From contig NC_073693.1 in the NCBI RefSeq assembly GCF_029784155.1, positions 220,485,770 through 220,549,769 on the forward strand: a DNA stretch of 64,000 nt, in the 5' to 3' direction. Below the pieces are notes generated by a model that did not search any database, was not told where the DNA came from, and saw nothing but the letters and a program-made list of their open reading frames with translations. This document shows, in pieces, positions 12,190-23,027 of the stretch. A program made the position numbers and the translations under genes. The stretch comes from Uranotaenia lowii (lineage: Eukaryota; Arthropoda; Insecta; Diptera; Culicidae). Within the stretch, counting starts at the first letter, position 1. Each line of letters starts with the position of its first letter.

Positions 12190-13308
12190 TTTTTCAAGTT
12201 TAATTAGTATAAAATTCAGGAAAAATATTCAATAAGGCTTCCGCTTTTCCAAATCCGAATTGTCGGGCCTTACGCTTAACCCCTGCCATCAGATTTTGTA
12301 CACCCACCTTGTCCACCTTCTTCGCCGCAGAAAGCCAGTTTGCCTTGAACTACTGCTCGTCCTTAGCAGTTTTTTTGGTCTTCTTTAGTTTTCGCTTGAC
12401 AATAGCCCAGTATTTCTCAATTGAGCGGAGCTCTGGCGTATTGGGAGGGTTCTTGTCCTTGGGAACCACCTGCACGTTGTAGGCGGCGTACCACTCCATG
12501 GCCTTTTTACCGTAATGGCAAGATGCCAAATCTGTCCAAAACAGTACGGAACAACCGTGTTTCTTAAGGAAAGGCAGCAGACCGGACCCGGAAGCTATGA
12601 AAATGCTGCTTTTCAAGCCACAAGTACAGATGGCTTGCCAAACCAGATATTTCTTCGCGAACTTTGACAGTTTCATATGCTTGAAAATATGTGCTACCTT
12701 TCCCCTTCCTTTTGCCGTATAAAACTTCTGTCCCGGAAGCTGCTTGTAGTCGGCTTTGACGTAGGTTTCGTCGTCCATTACCACGCAGTCAAACTTCGTC
12801 AGCATCGTCGTGTACAGCCTCCGGGATCGCGCTTTGGCCGTCGTATTTTGTTTATCATCGCGATTTGGGGTCACTACCTTCTTGTAAGTCGATAGTCCGG
12901 CTCGTAGAGAGGGGTTAGGGTTTCGCTTAAAACTACCGGCAACTCTCTTTGTCGTCTCTGTGGCTTCCAGTTTTTGATTTCCCCCCGATCAAGACTTCCT
13001 GGCTGTCGACAAACGTTCCTCAAACACTTTAATTACATTTGTGACGGTTGATTTGACAACTTTTAGCGATTTTGCCAGCTTTAAGAGCTAGTAGCTCGGA
13101 TTTTCGCGATGCGTGAGCAACATTTTGATACGCTGCTCTTCTTCCTTGGACGGCATTTTGACAACTGGAGAGTGAATTCCAAAATTAAAATAGGAGCAAC
13201 ATTCTCTACACACACACACTTTTAAAATGAGGGGTGTTTAGATTTGCAAATGCAATGCAGATGCAAAATTGAAAGAAATACGTCAAGTTGATATTGACCT
13301 AATTTTGA
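12190..13308 (-). mobile_element. ITmD37E-type element, copy 2, ends lost
   Basis: It aligns with copy 1 from about 3395 onward to about 4591. On the left the match begins inside the element, next to LINE sequence. On the right it stops at AATTTTGATC, just before the terminal GGGTGATAY repeat. Both terminal repeats are therefore missing and the copy cannot be mobilised. Confidence 0.8.
12350..13159 (-). pseudogene. DD37E transposase pseudogene, copy 2
   Basis: The ATG is at about 13159. This copy keeps the segment missing from copy 1 (VTNVIKVFEERLSTARKS). It has lost about 55 bp near 12905, which breaks the frame before the catalytic core. The core at 12350-12874 is open: MDDETY, then FWTDLASCHY, then the Glu in PELRSIEKYW, again with 37 residues between Asp and Glu. 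An in-frame deletion of 14 residues lies before LLPFLKKHGC. A stop follows KTAKDEQ, where copy 1 has further C-terminal coding. The two copies have different lesions, so they are separate old insertions. Confidence 0.8.
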
Positions 13309-16154
13309 TCCCCTGCGATCGCTGTAATCGATTTCAAACGGAAGACAACTATCTTTAAGTTGATCCCAGAAGAATGTGGCCTATGGCTTTAACTAGCAGG
13401 ATATAAAAAAAAACACCCTCAATTTCTATAATCTAGTGGGCACAAAACGTACAAATGTTTCAAAAATCACAAAAACAGTTTAAAAACAGCTTAATATCAG
13501 TTCCGATTCACACCATTCAACGATATGTGTTTATTCCTGAAACACATAAAATTTCTAAAAATGAAGTTGGGAAGTAGGCATTGCCTTGCAAAGATATAAA
13601 AAAAATTCGCTTCGTAAAATAAGTGTTTTTCCAAATGTAAGAAATAGTATAAATATAATTAATCGAACGCGAAATCCAGCAGATCATAACTGAGAATTTG
13701 TATATTGTGAACTAATAGTGAAGTGCGCTGTATCAAATGGGAAAATCCCATAGATATTTTCTACACCGAAAAGACGTGAGAAGCGGCAAACAGGCTTCAT
13801 AAGTTACTATGCATTAGATCCCCGTATCAAAAAATCAAATTTGTTTTTGCCAAATAAAAACGGACGGATTTAAATTAGTGAAAAATATATCCCCTCGATG
13901 GCAAATTTTTTAGTGAGATCCAACCTTTGAACAGTTTTCGATTTTACATTTTATTATTTTTACAAAAAAAAACCTGTATGAAGCGGTTGTCAGTGAACTT
14001 CAGTTTTATTCATTCCCAATAAATGTAACAAAGATTACGTTGAAAAGAAAAATGAAGGACTCAAGTCTTTCATTTTCCAGGATGCTTACATGTTTTGGCT
14101 ATGTTGGTAAAAGAAGAAGAAGGATACATCAAATTTCGAAAATCAGTAAAACAAAACTAGATGAATATCAAATATCTGAAATATGAATTAATACAATTCA
14201 AATAAGATTTTCAATGAATATGTAACTTATGTAACTATGTCAAGAGTGCCCACGATTATCTACCAACTAAATAGAAAAGGCTTGCGCCAGTCCATCGAAA
14301 TCAAATTTTTTATGATGTCGATTAGCTACTAAGTATGAATGTGAAGCTCGACGCATGTGAAGTAATTCGGATCTAGAACATTCCGCACTTCTTCCGAGAA
14401 TGCCGACCACCAATGGGGTTATCAGCAGGGAAAGCTTATCAAGCGACGGCAGACATTTAGTAAGTAAGCACTAGGTATGGGTACTCGAGAAGTTGCAAAA
14501 TTGTTGCTCTGTTTCTAAGGTCAAGAACCGAAACTCGGTATCATCCCATGCGTATTGAAAATAGCCAAGGCTACCTTCCGCCCGGTTTTAATCCCCAGTT
14601 CTAGCCGTGTTGTAGTGAAATTTGTTCTTAGAAAAGGTCAGTTCGTTGGAATATTGACAAGTGTTGTTATGTAGGCCTATGTTGGGGAGAATTACATCCA
14701 CCGGATAGGAGCTGGATATCATTAAAATGCTACGCCAAACGGTATTATGATCCAATTAGGCATCGCTGGCCTGACATATAGCTGGATATTTTTCACCACA
14801 GAATAACATGATTTCGTTTTATTTTTGCTCATGGCTTGAAACCGTTGTTGGCGGCGTAGAAAGGCGCGCAAATTTCCAACCCTCAATTAAAGGACAAAGG
14901 GCCTTGCCGATTGAATTTGTGTGTCTCTAATAAACATACGCCAACGAGAGAACGTTGCCAAGACCACACCCGTCCCGTGATCCCATTCAAGAAAGTTCTT
15001 CTGGTGAGGTACATATTTATTTCAGTTGGCACAGAACGACGAGAGCGGTGGTAATCTGGATTACCCGCCATTGAGGGCCAATTTCAATGAGAGCGCGATG
15101 CGGAAGCTGAACAATCGGAAATGTGATTCCGGGTTTGAGTGTGTTGGTATCATTTAATTTTGAGTGCAGCAGTCCTAGCATATGCCCTAGAAAATGTTGT
15201 CCTACTTTTCACATCATTCTATAATACGACTATTAGGGTTCATAAACTTTGAACATTCAGATCTCATCTGATTGTTGAGATTACTGTTTTGACCAAAACA
15301 TTATTGTTTTTTCCTCGGGCGGCCCCCTCAAGCACCATTGCCACCTCCCACCCCATTATGAGCATTCTTTCAAAAATGATGCAATTTGAGCCCAATTTGA
15401 CACATAAATCTTAACAGTTTTATATTTAAAAGAAAACGCGTCGGGTTGGTAGTTTTTCCACTGGATAGTGTCCAGAGAAATATCTAATGAGCCACTTCTC
15501 CCTGAAAGACCATATACCCTGGAGCCACAAAAGCGTGTAAACAACACTCATACTGTTAGGGTAACTAGGGTGATTCAATAATAAAATTTCAAACGCAAAA
15601 TAAACCTACTTGGACGCGGTGTTTAGATATTGTTAGTCAATAACAAATATTATCTCATAAAAAGAAACGTATCAATAATCAGAATAACCCTACAGGGTGT
15701 TCAATAAGTTCGATTACACATTTTAACCAAATGGTGTGGTAAAGCCGTAGCATATACATCTAACTTTTTGTTAGAGTAATTTTGTGCTATCATCAGACAA
15801 ACTATTGTTGGTGTCGAAGAATTTATTTACATTTAGTGTTCGTTTTTCTATCAGGCTTTTCACACCAAAAGTACTGGCACAGACGAAAAATCCAATTTAT
15901 TGACCAAAATAAATAGTTTACAAGTCACCTAAAATGACTCCATTGGTCCAATTCTCATAATCATTGATGTTGTCGAGAATAAACAAGTACAGAATTCCTA
16001 AACTTGTCTCATATAAAATTTATTTTTTCGTATCATGAGTGAAATGTCGAAAAAGAAGCTACGTAATAGCTGAATTACATCGAAAAGCCTATCAACGTGA
16101 TGGATGATATAACTATTCCACATCATAAATAGTTTATTTACATAGTATACCGTC
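13309..16154. other. No recognised gene
   Basis: 2.8 kb, AT-rich, with a GC-richer patch at 14,370-15,120. No protein motif recognised. 15695-15720 reads CAGGGTGTTCAATAAGTTCG after TA, which resembles a mariner-type end, but I found no partner end. Confidence 0.4.
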
Positions 16155-16343
16155 TCACGACATAACTTGACGAACATAATTCCTAAAATTCACTCGGTCC
16201 ATGGCAACCGTTCTCCAATTTCTCGGGCACCCCACGTTCGCCAGATCACGCTCTACTTGGTCTAACCACCTCGCTTGTTGCGCCCCCGCTCGTCTTGTTC
16301 CTACCGGATTCGTAGCGAACACCTGTTTTGCAGGACGATTCAT
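16155..16343 (-). pseudogene. RTE-like LINE C-terminal fragment
   Basis: The minus-strand frame of about 62 residues contains RRAGAQQARWLDQVERDL and later NWRTVAMDRVNFR. That is the conserved tail downstream of RT in RTE/BovB-like and related LINEs (R-W-D-x-V-x-x-D-L, then W-x-x-x-A-x-D-R). It is fused directly to an unrelated L1-clade fragment at about 16,340. Clade assignment is tentative. Confidence 0.6.
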
Positions 16344-16911
16344 GTAACATTCTAATTAAGGGTTCTATGTTTAAGCAAAAAAGAGCCATGCTTAAAGGAC
16401 ATCCTTGTCTAACTGAAGATTTAATAGGAATAGGATCGGTTAAAAATCTATTAAAGAGTATTTTTGAAGTGGCGTTCAAGTAAAGTCTCTGGATACAATT
16501 TATAAATTGTATAGGAAAGTCAAATTTCTCAAGGATTTGCCATAAAAAACAATGATCGACGCGATCGAAAGCTTTTTCAAGATCTAAACTCAAAAGCAAA
16601 CACTTGAAACTTTTAGAACGTTGAGATTGTATGAGAATATTCCTGATAGTTTGAAGATTTTGTATACATGAGCTATCTATAAGGCTTGCTGTTTGACCTG
16701 GACCTATCAACTTGCTCAAGAGCGGCTGTAATCTAATCCAAAGAATTTTGGTGAAAATTTTATGATCAGTATTAAGCATGCTTATGGGTCTTCGATTTTG
16801 TAACTCATGACAATTTCCTTTTTTCGGTAACAAAGTAATAATTCCAGTAATAATGAATAATCCAGGTGGATATACATTATCATGAAGATACATGTTATAT
16901 AACATCACCAT
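16344..16911 (-). pseudogene. L1-like reverse transcriptase, truncated
   Basis: About 190 residues of RT fingers and early palm. The first catalytic Asp block is present (LSLDLEKAFDRVDH), as is RQGCPLSMALF. The chain leaves L1 sequence after EPLIRMLHESS, before the YxDD motif. The RTE-like fragment follows without spacing. Upstream, a non-coding break at 16912-17170 separates it from the linker frame. Confidence 0.8.
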
Positions 16912-17089
16912 ATCGTTTTTAAGTATGTAAAAATATTCTTTATAGAAACTATAACATAGACCATCAGGTCCAGGGGCGGTATTTTTAGAAGCGCTGTTTA
17001 GTACTGTGTATATTTCATCTATTTCTATAGATTTTCTATTTTAAAAGATTTTGCTTCTCAGTTTCATTGAGCTTTTTATTCAAACTAAG

Positions 17090-17215
17090 AAGGATTACTT
17101 ACTTACTTACTTAATGAGTAAGTAAGAAGGATTTCAAATAACGATAATGAAATCCTTCTTACTTACTCATTAAGTAAGTAAGTAAGTAAGAAGGATTTCA
17201 TTATCGTTATTTGAA
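17090..17215. repeat. TAAG microsatellite within an inverted duplication
   Basis: Runs of (TTAC)n/(TAAG)n sit inside a palindrome. The sequence CAAATAACGATAATGAAATC at 17136 is repeated in inverse at the right edge, 17214. AAGAAGGATTTC also occurs in several orientations. It lies in the L1 linker and looks like a local slippage/inversion event after the element died. Confidence 0.7.
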
Positions 17216-17507
17216 TTTTCATCAGATTTTTTAAAAATATTTGTAAAAGAGCTTTGAATTAATTTCTTTAAAATTGCTGTATCTGTAACTAAACGATCAT
17301 CAATACGAAGAGATAACAACTTCGAAGAGGTTGTTTGTTTCAATTTAGATGAAATTTGATATAAACTCATTTTCTCATCTTCCAGTAAAGAGGATGGTTT
17401 GAAATTATGTCTGTAAAATTCTAAATTTTGCTGCTCTATCTCCATCAATTTGCTTTTAACAATGGATAACTCTTCGTTTACTATTTCATCGGCTTTTTGT
17501 TTTTCCA

Positions 17508-18314
17508 TCAATTCAAACAGACATTTATAGTAAAAATATTTTTCACGTTATTTTTAAAATCATTGTTCCACCAAAAACTGAAATTTAAATATGAATTTCT
17601 TTGCTTCAGGTTTGAGAAAAAAGTTGTAAATTGATTCAAAATGTCATCGTGCTTAAAAAAATATGAGTTCAATTTCCAATATCCTCGACCTGTACAAATT
17701 ATACTTGATCGATCAAAAATTTTAAGTTTAAAAGTAATATTATGATGATCCGAGAAAGCTAATGGTACAGTTTGGAAGTCAGTCACATTTTTTATCACTA
17801 TATCAGAAGCGTATGCGCGATCTAGACGGGATTTGACCAAACCTCGAATTAAAGTATAGTTAACCCTCGACTTTAAAATTTCTTTTTCAACATCTTTGAG
17901 GCGATACCCATTAATAAGATTTGAAAGTCCATTACAATAATTTTTTATAGTCCCAGTCATATCATCAGGATTCAGGATACAATTGAAATCACCGATAACC
18001 ATATTTTCTATACCGAAAGCCAAATGATTGATGATATCTTGTTGAAATGAGTGATCTCTCTCTTTTTTAAAATTGCTACCAGAATGTGCATAGACATTGA
18101 CAAAATTAACTGAATCGATACGAACTGACGATATCCGACCATCACAGTTAAATAAAACATTTGAATGAATTATATTATTACGCAATAATATTCCCGTTCC
18201 TTTTTTGTCTGAATTGACGTTAACGAGGGCATCATGAGTGGGCACAAAAGAAAATTTTTCGAAAGATAACTTCGGCTTCAAAACCTCATAGGGAACGCAA
18301 AAGTTATAACACAC
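17508..18314 (-). pseudogene. L1-like endonuclease domain
   Basis: About 268 residues of an APE-type endonuclease that would nick target DNA to prime reverse transcription. Visible motifs are VIGDFNCIL, SRLDRAYAS, FSDHHNITF and then GRGYWKLNS, the usual order for L1-clade proteins. The N-terminal catalytic part is missing because the Ty3/gypsy pol sequence begins at about 18315. The frame ends at 17508 with a stop that overlaps the linker frame. Confidence 0.8.
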
Positions 18315-19447
18315 AATCGGTACTTGGGTTGTTCCTGTTCGTCCTTAGCATCAGATGATCTTTCACCGGGATCGGGTGGTTTCACTGTTGGTTCGTTGGC
18401 TTGCATGTGTGCAGCTTTTAAACGGTCGATAGAAATTGGCTGCTTTCGACCATTGATGTCCACGATGAAAACTTTCTTCTTTCGGCACAACACTTTGAAT
18501 GGTCCATCGTAAGGCGGTGTAAGTGGCGGTTTGATTGCTCCAACGCGGACAAAAACGTGGGTACATGTGGACATTTCCTTTTGAATGAAGGTCGCTTGTT
18601 TCGAATGGTTGCTTGTTGGCGTTGGTCGCAATTTTGCCATAGCCGCTTTCAAGTCGGCAACATATTCTGCGGATGGCGGTTTGCTTGAGCATGATGCGAA
18701 AAATTCTCCTGGGAGACGAAGAGTTGTGCCATATGTAAGCTCAGCGCTCGATGCTTCGATATTCTCCTTCAGCGATGTCCGCATGCCGAGAAGGACGATG
18801 GGCAAGGATTCAGTCCAGTGGGGATTCTGATGACACATAATGGCGGCTTTGAGCTGGCGGTGTGTTCGCTCAATCTGTCCGTTAGCTTGCGGGTGGTACG
18901 GTGTCGTCCTCAGGTGAGTGATGCCCAACAGCTTCGTTAATTCACGAAACAGCTCGGATTCGAATTGGCGACCAAGATCCATAGTGACGTTAACGGGGAC
19001 GCCGAATCGTACGATCCAGCCTGCGACAAAGGCTCGTGCGATCGTGTGTGCCGTCATGTTAGGGATGGGAATTATTTCTGGCCAACGAGTAAATTTATCG
19101 ATGAGGGTTAAGCAATATACGTACCCTTCTGATGGCGGTAATGGTCCAATGATGTCCATGTGGATGTGGGCAAATATTTCGTTCGGCGTGGAGATTTGCA
19201 CGATCGGTGCTTTGTTGTGTCGGTGAACTTTCGCTCGTTGACATGGAATGCAGTTTGTGGCGAAATTCTTGCAGTCTCGACGCAGTGAAGGCCATACGAA
19301 ATGATCAGAGATAAGACGAGTTGTCGCACGAATTCCAGGATGTGAAACGTTGTGGAATTTTCTCATGATCGCATCGCGAAACTGCTTCGGCACAAATGGA
19401 CGGATGGCATCAGTTGACACGTCGCAATAGATAGGCGCAGACGACAA
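18315..19447 (-). pseudogene. Integrase domain of pol
   Basis: Inserts the cDNA copy into host DNA. The N-terminal zinc-binding module is visible (KFHNVSHPG and CIPCQ, the HHCC pattern). The catalytic residues follow: Asp in HMDIIGPL, Asp in VTMDLGRQFES, and Glu in QANGQIERTHR. A GPF-type module follows (PPYDGPFKVL), then a charged tail. This frame is the direct continuation of the protease/RT frame. Only one TAG and two codons separate them, so a single substitution split pol. The last residues belong to the junction with L1. Confidence 0.85.
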
Positions 19448-19453
19448 CGGGGA

Positions 19454-21424
19454 CTAGAGCGCTTTCAGCTTGAGGGTTGTGTTCAGTGGAGGATTTTCCA
19501 GGTACAGCTTCAGCTCGGGATCAGTATTCTGCTCGAAGGCCATACGATCGAAATCGATTGTATCGTTGGTGATTGACTCGATACGGCTCAACATATCAGC
19601 AACTTTGTTTGCTTCGCCGGGGACATGTCGAATGTCGGTTGTATATTCGTTGATGAAGCTGAGGTGGCGTTGTTGAGTTGGACTAGCACGTTCCGGGCGC
19701 TGATAGAAAGCTGTGGTGAGAGGCTTGTGATCTGTGTACACGCAGAAATCACGAGCGATGAGCATGTCCTTAAAATGCTTTATCGCTTCGTAGATTGCGA
19801 ATAGCTCTCGGTCATACGTGCTAGCTTTCCTTTTGCTGTCACTCAATTTCCTGGAGAAAAATCCTAGTGGTTGTCGACCATTTTCGGTGATTTGATGAAG
19901 AACTGCCCCAATAGCTGTGCCAGAGGCATCCACTTCCAGGGCTAGTTTTGCTTCAGGTGCTGGATGTGCTAGAAGGACGGCATTGGCTAGGTCCTGTTTG
20001 CATTTTTCGAATGCTTGATTGGTTGTTTCACTCCACTGCAAAACGGTGTTGTCGTTCCTTATGTTTCCGCAGATCATCGATTGTAAGATCTGTTGATCGA
20101 CGGCGGCGTGAGGAATGAAACGTCGATAAAAATTAATGGTGCCAAGAAATCGCTTGAGCTGTTTTGCTACGGTCGGACGTGGGAAATTCAAGACAGCATC
20201 AACCTTTTTTGGACTGGGTTTGATGCCATCTTTGGTGATCAAATGACCGAGAAACTCGACGACCGGTTGTCCAATTTGGCACTTGCTTGGGTTAATAATG
20301 AGACCGTTTTCCCGGAGTCGCTGGAAGACAGTGCGCAGATGCAGCTTGTGTGCGTCTTCGGTGGTGGATGCTATGCACAAATCATCCACATACGGGAATA
20401 CGAAGTCCAGATCTCCGAGGATGTCGTGCAAATGACGCTGTAGAGTTTGTCCGGCGTTCCGTAGGCCAAACGTCATGTATTTGAATTCGAACAATCCGAA
20501 AGGCGTGGTAATAGCGGTCTTGGGAATGTCTTCAGGTGCCACAGGAATTTGGTGGTATGCTCGTTGTAAGTCGATGCACGAAAAAATGGACTTACCATGC
20601 AGAATTGTTGAGAAGTCCTGGATGTGGGGTATTGGATACCGATCTGGGACTGTGATCGCATTAAGATTGCGGTAGTCACCACAAAGTCTCCATTTTCCAT
20701 TCGGCTTCTTCACTAGATGTAGTGGACTGGCCCAGCAGCTTTTCGAGGGTTGACAAATGCCTTGTTCCATGAGGAATTTGAATTCCGCTTTGGCTTCGTT
20801 CAATTTGTCGATGGGCAAACGGCGGGGATGACAAAAAACGGGCTGACCAGTCGTGATGATTTGATGCATTGTTTGCGCTTTCGTAGGACGGTGGTTCATG
20901 TTCAGAACTGTAATGTCCTGAAACTCCTTAAGTAGTTGTGCAAATGGTGCGTTCACATCGAATGTGGTGATGGATGGTTCGGAGACTGCATTGATGTTGT
21001 TGATTTCCAGTTTCGTTGTGTTGTCGACGAGCTTGTTTCTCCGGAGATCCACTAGCAAGTCGTAATGCTTCAGGAAATCTGCTCCGATGATGGGTGATTT
21101 GACTTCAGCTATCGTGAAGGTCCAGGTAAACGAACGACGTAGACCAATGTCGATTGTCAATCGTTTGGTGCCGTAAGTAGCGATCGGACTTCCATTGGCT
21201 GCGAACAATTGATGTGAATTCGTTCGGTTCAACATTTCCTTTGGTGTTGGTGGGATCACAGAGATATCTGCTCCTGTGTCGATTAGGAAGCTTTGCGACG
21301 TTTGTTGGTCGTGGACGTGAATACGGCGAATGTTGATGGTTTGGTTCAGCTTAATGCTGGTAAGATTGGATGCATAAGGTTCGAGAAAGTTCTCGGTCGA
21401 AATTGTGCAGTCAGGAGACAGCAC
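19454..21424 (-). pseudogene. Protease-RT-RNase H part of pol
   Basis: 656 residues open. The protease active site is IDTGADISV at about residues 48-56. RT follows with [27 protein letters not shown] (first Asp) and YVDD at about 345-348. RNase H follows with [22 protein letters not shown] and YTDHKPL. It ends in a TAG at 19454-19456, after which integrase continues in the same frame. There is no upstream ATG. Entry is expected by -1 frameshifting from gag, and the codons just after the slippery site join this frame. Apart from the stop, the domain looks intact, suggesting fairly recent decay. Confidence 0.85.
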
Positions 21425-22316
21425 GATGGTTAGTTTTTTTCGTTTCGGTTGTAGGTTTCAATTTTACCGTCGTAAAAAATGCAAGGAGTGTTTGCGCTGT
21501 CACCTTTTTGTTTCTCACATTTTTTGGCTTGAGCTCCATGCCGGTAATGGAACCAGCATATCCAACGACGGTTGTTTTTTTGCTGCGAATGTTGACGTGG
21601 GCCTGATGAACGGTTTTGCGATCGGTTTCTTGAACGCTGTCGGCTCCGGAAATTTCCAGATAACGCTTGTTCCAGACGATGGGAAAGGGACTCGATGCGT
21701 TGTTCCAGGGTGGACAAAGATGATGTTCCTTCCGATTGTACAGCCAGAATTTCATTTTTCCTGAAGCTTCCATTATTTTATCGGCTACCTTTGCTTGCTC
21801 GTCTAACGTGGAAGTGGGCATGGATGCAATAATTGACCGAACGGTTGACGGTAAAGCACGAAGCCAGAGATTCGAAAGCACGTTGTCCGTACAGCCTGCT
21901 CCTCCGAGTCGCCGCATTTCCGACAGGAGAACACTGGGTTTTTGATCTCCAAGTGTCATGCCGGAAAGAAGACTTGTCAACCTTTGGTTTTCAGATGGTT
22001 GAAAGTGAGCGAGAACGGCGGCTTTCAATGTCGCATACTTGTCACTGGCGGCAGACTCGTTGCATCTTGCGATCGTTGAATGCACAAATTTAGCTCGCGA
22101 TCCGAGTGCTACGATGATGGCGTTGAATTTTAGCTTATCGAGCTTGATTTGGTTCACGGTAAAAGCGGCTTCCAGGCAAAGGAACCATGTTTCAATGTCA
22201 TCGGCGTCAAATGGTGGATAACCGATTTTTGCGATAACCGTTGGCGTGTTTTCCGTTTGTCGTTCGTTGTCTTCTAGCTTCAAAGAACTAGCCGAGCAAG
22301 ATTCGTAATCAGTCAT
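21411..22316 (-). pseudogene. gag, frameshifted
   Basis: Structural protein that packages the element RNA. It starts at the ATG at 22316. The first part (to about residue 185) has the retrotransposon-gag core: WFLCLEAAF, KFNAIIVALG, LTSLLSGMTLGDQKPS. Near 21757, in an A-run, the frame is lost and the true sequence continues in the frame 21430-21717. That frame shows a heptad-like stretch (STLEQRIESLSHRLEQ), an Arg/Ser-rich basic region and a CWFHYRHGAQAKKC knuckle. CsRn1-type proteins usually have a fourth Cys three residues on, which I do not see here. Confidence 0.75.
21430..21439 (-). promoter_or_regulatory. -1 ribosomal frameshift heptamer A AAA AAC at gag-pol
   Basis: On the minus strand the knuckle frame of gag reads GAA AAA AAC TAA. 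This places a canonical X XXY YYZ heptamer directly before the gag stop. A -1 slip there enters the pol frame exactly (CTA ACC ATC GTG ...). Phase and position both fit, so this is the likely route to Gag-Pol. Confidence 0.7.
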
Positions 22317-22577
22317 TTTGATACACTAGGATCATTCGCGATTTTGGCGATAAATTTCTCTAAAAATTCTTTAGACAACACTTAAATCTCGCGGCGAACT
22401 GATTATAAAAAACACACGGCACGACGAGAAAAGGCGTGGAGCTTTCTGGAAAATCTGCACTGCACTGGCGTTTTTTATTTTTTCACTCGCGACGGAGGCT
22501 TCGAGAATTCGAACACTCGCGATAACGATAGAACTTTCGGGAAAGTCGGTTCACACGCGATCACTTTACTGAACGTA

Positions 22578-22588
22578 CGGGGTCACCA
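22578..22588 (-). other. Primer-binding site, tRNA-Trp type
   Basis: Read on the minus strand, the sequence just inside the LTR is TGGTGACCCCG. It is complementary to the last 11 nt of insect tRNA-Trp (CGGGGTCACCA). Matching beyond that is disturbed by an extra base. Confidence 0.7.
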
Positions 22589-22591
22589 ATT

Positions 22592-23027
22592 TATGGGGGT
22601 TTCCGCCCGAAGAGGGATTCGGTTTCTCGGGATTAAATGATTCAGACGTGTTCACTATAATGGTCACTTTATTACTAACTAACTATTTACAATGATCGGA
22701 TATTTATAGCTATGGATTGTGAGAGTGTGAGTGTATGAATGCGAGAACGCTATTGGTTGTTTGCCGGTGCTATCGTTTGTTGTTGCTTTTGTTGGTTTGC
22801 CGGCTATTGTCTGCTGGCGTCAGTTGCGTGGCTGTTGTTATTGTTATTGCTGCATGCGTGTCTTTGTTTCGAGAAGGTTCTCGACTGGACTGACTGATGG
22901 AATGTTCGAGAACTAGTTTGTAGTGTTAGTGTTGAGCTGATGATGATGAATGACGGTGAATGATGATGGAATGGTAATGATGATGATGAAATGATGATGT
23001 GAGAGTAATATGGTTTACGTCGCCACA
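22592..23027 (-). repeat. 5' LTR of the Ty3/gypsy element
   Basis: On the minus strand it starts TGTGGCGACGTAAACC and ends near ACCCCCATAA, 2-3 nt before the primer site. It has a TATA box (GCTATAAATA, about 22699-22708) and an AATAAA signal in TAGTAATAAAGTGACC (22664-22679). The length is about 436 bp. U3 holds CAT/ATC-rich low-complexity sequence (22930-23000). Ends are inferred because no second LTR is present for comparison. Confidence 0.65.

Larger units (their letters stand above)
16344..18314 (-). mobile_element. L1-clade LINE remnant (EN + partial RT)
   Basis: A minus-strand non-LTR retrotransposon with an AP-endonuclease part (17508-18314), a linker (17170-17511) and the front of RT (16344-16911). 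The RT reads ITLLPKKG, NRRPISMLNTD, LIGPGQTA, LDLEKAFDRVDH and SVRQGCPLSMALF, typical of L1-like elements. The YxDD box and everything downstream are gone. The endonuclease N-terminus is cut by the Ty3/gypsy element. A TAAG-rich inverted repeat interrupts the linker. Confidence 0.8.
18315..23027 (-). mobile_element. Ty3/gypsy LTR retrotransposon, 3' end missing (CsRn1/Kabuki-like)
   Basis: The minus-strand order is LTR (22592-23027), primer-binding site, gag, protease, RT, RNase H, integrase. The 3' LTR is absent because the integrase C-terminus runs straight into L1 sequence. The primer site matches the 3' end of tRNA-Trp, and gag has a C-x2-H-x9-C knuckle. Both are traits described for the CsRn1 clade of Ty3/gypsy, so I infer that affiliation. 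There is no envelope-like frame. The element carries a gag frameshift and one stop in pol and cannot be autonomous. Confidence 0.85.

Noticed and set aside
15695..15720. Mariner-type tip CAGGGTGTTCAATAAGTTCG
   Set aside because: No inverse partner within the window and no transposase remnant next to it. Not enough for an element call.
20093..20443. Plus-strand frames opposite gag-pol (also 18324-19226 and 21370-22221)
   Set aside because: Antisense shadows of the long minus-strand pol and gag frames.
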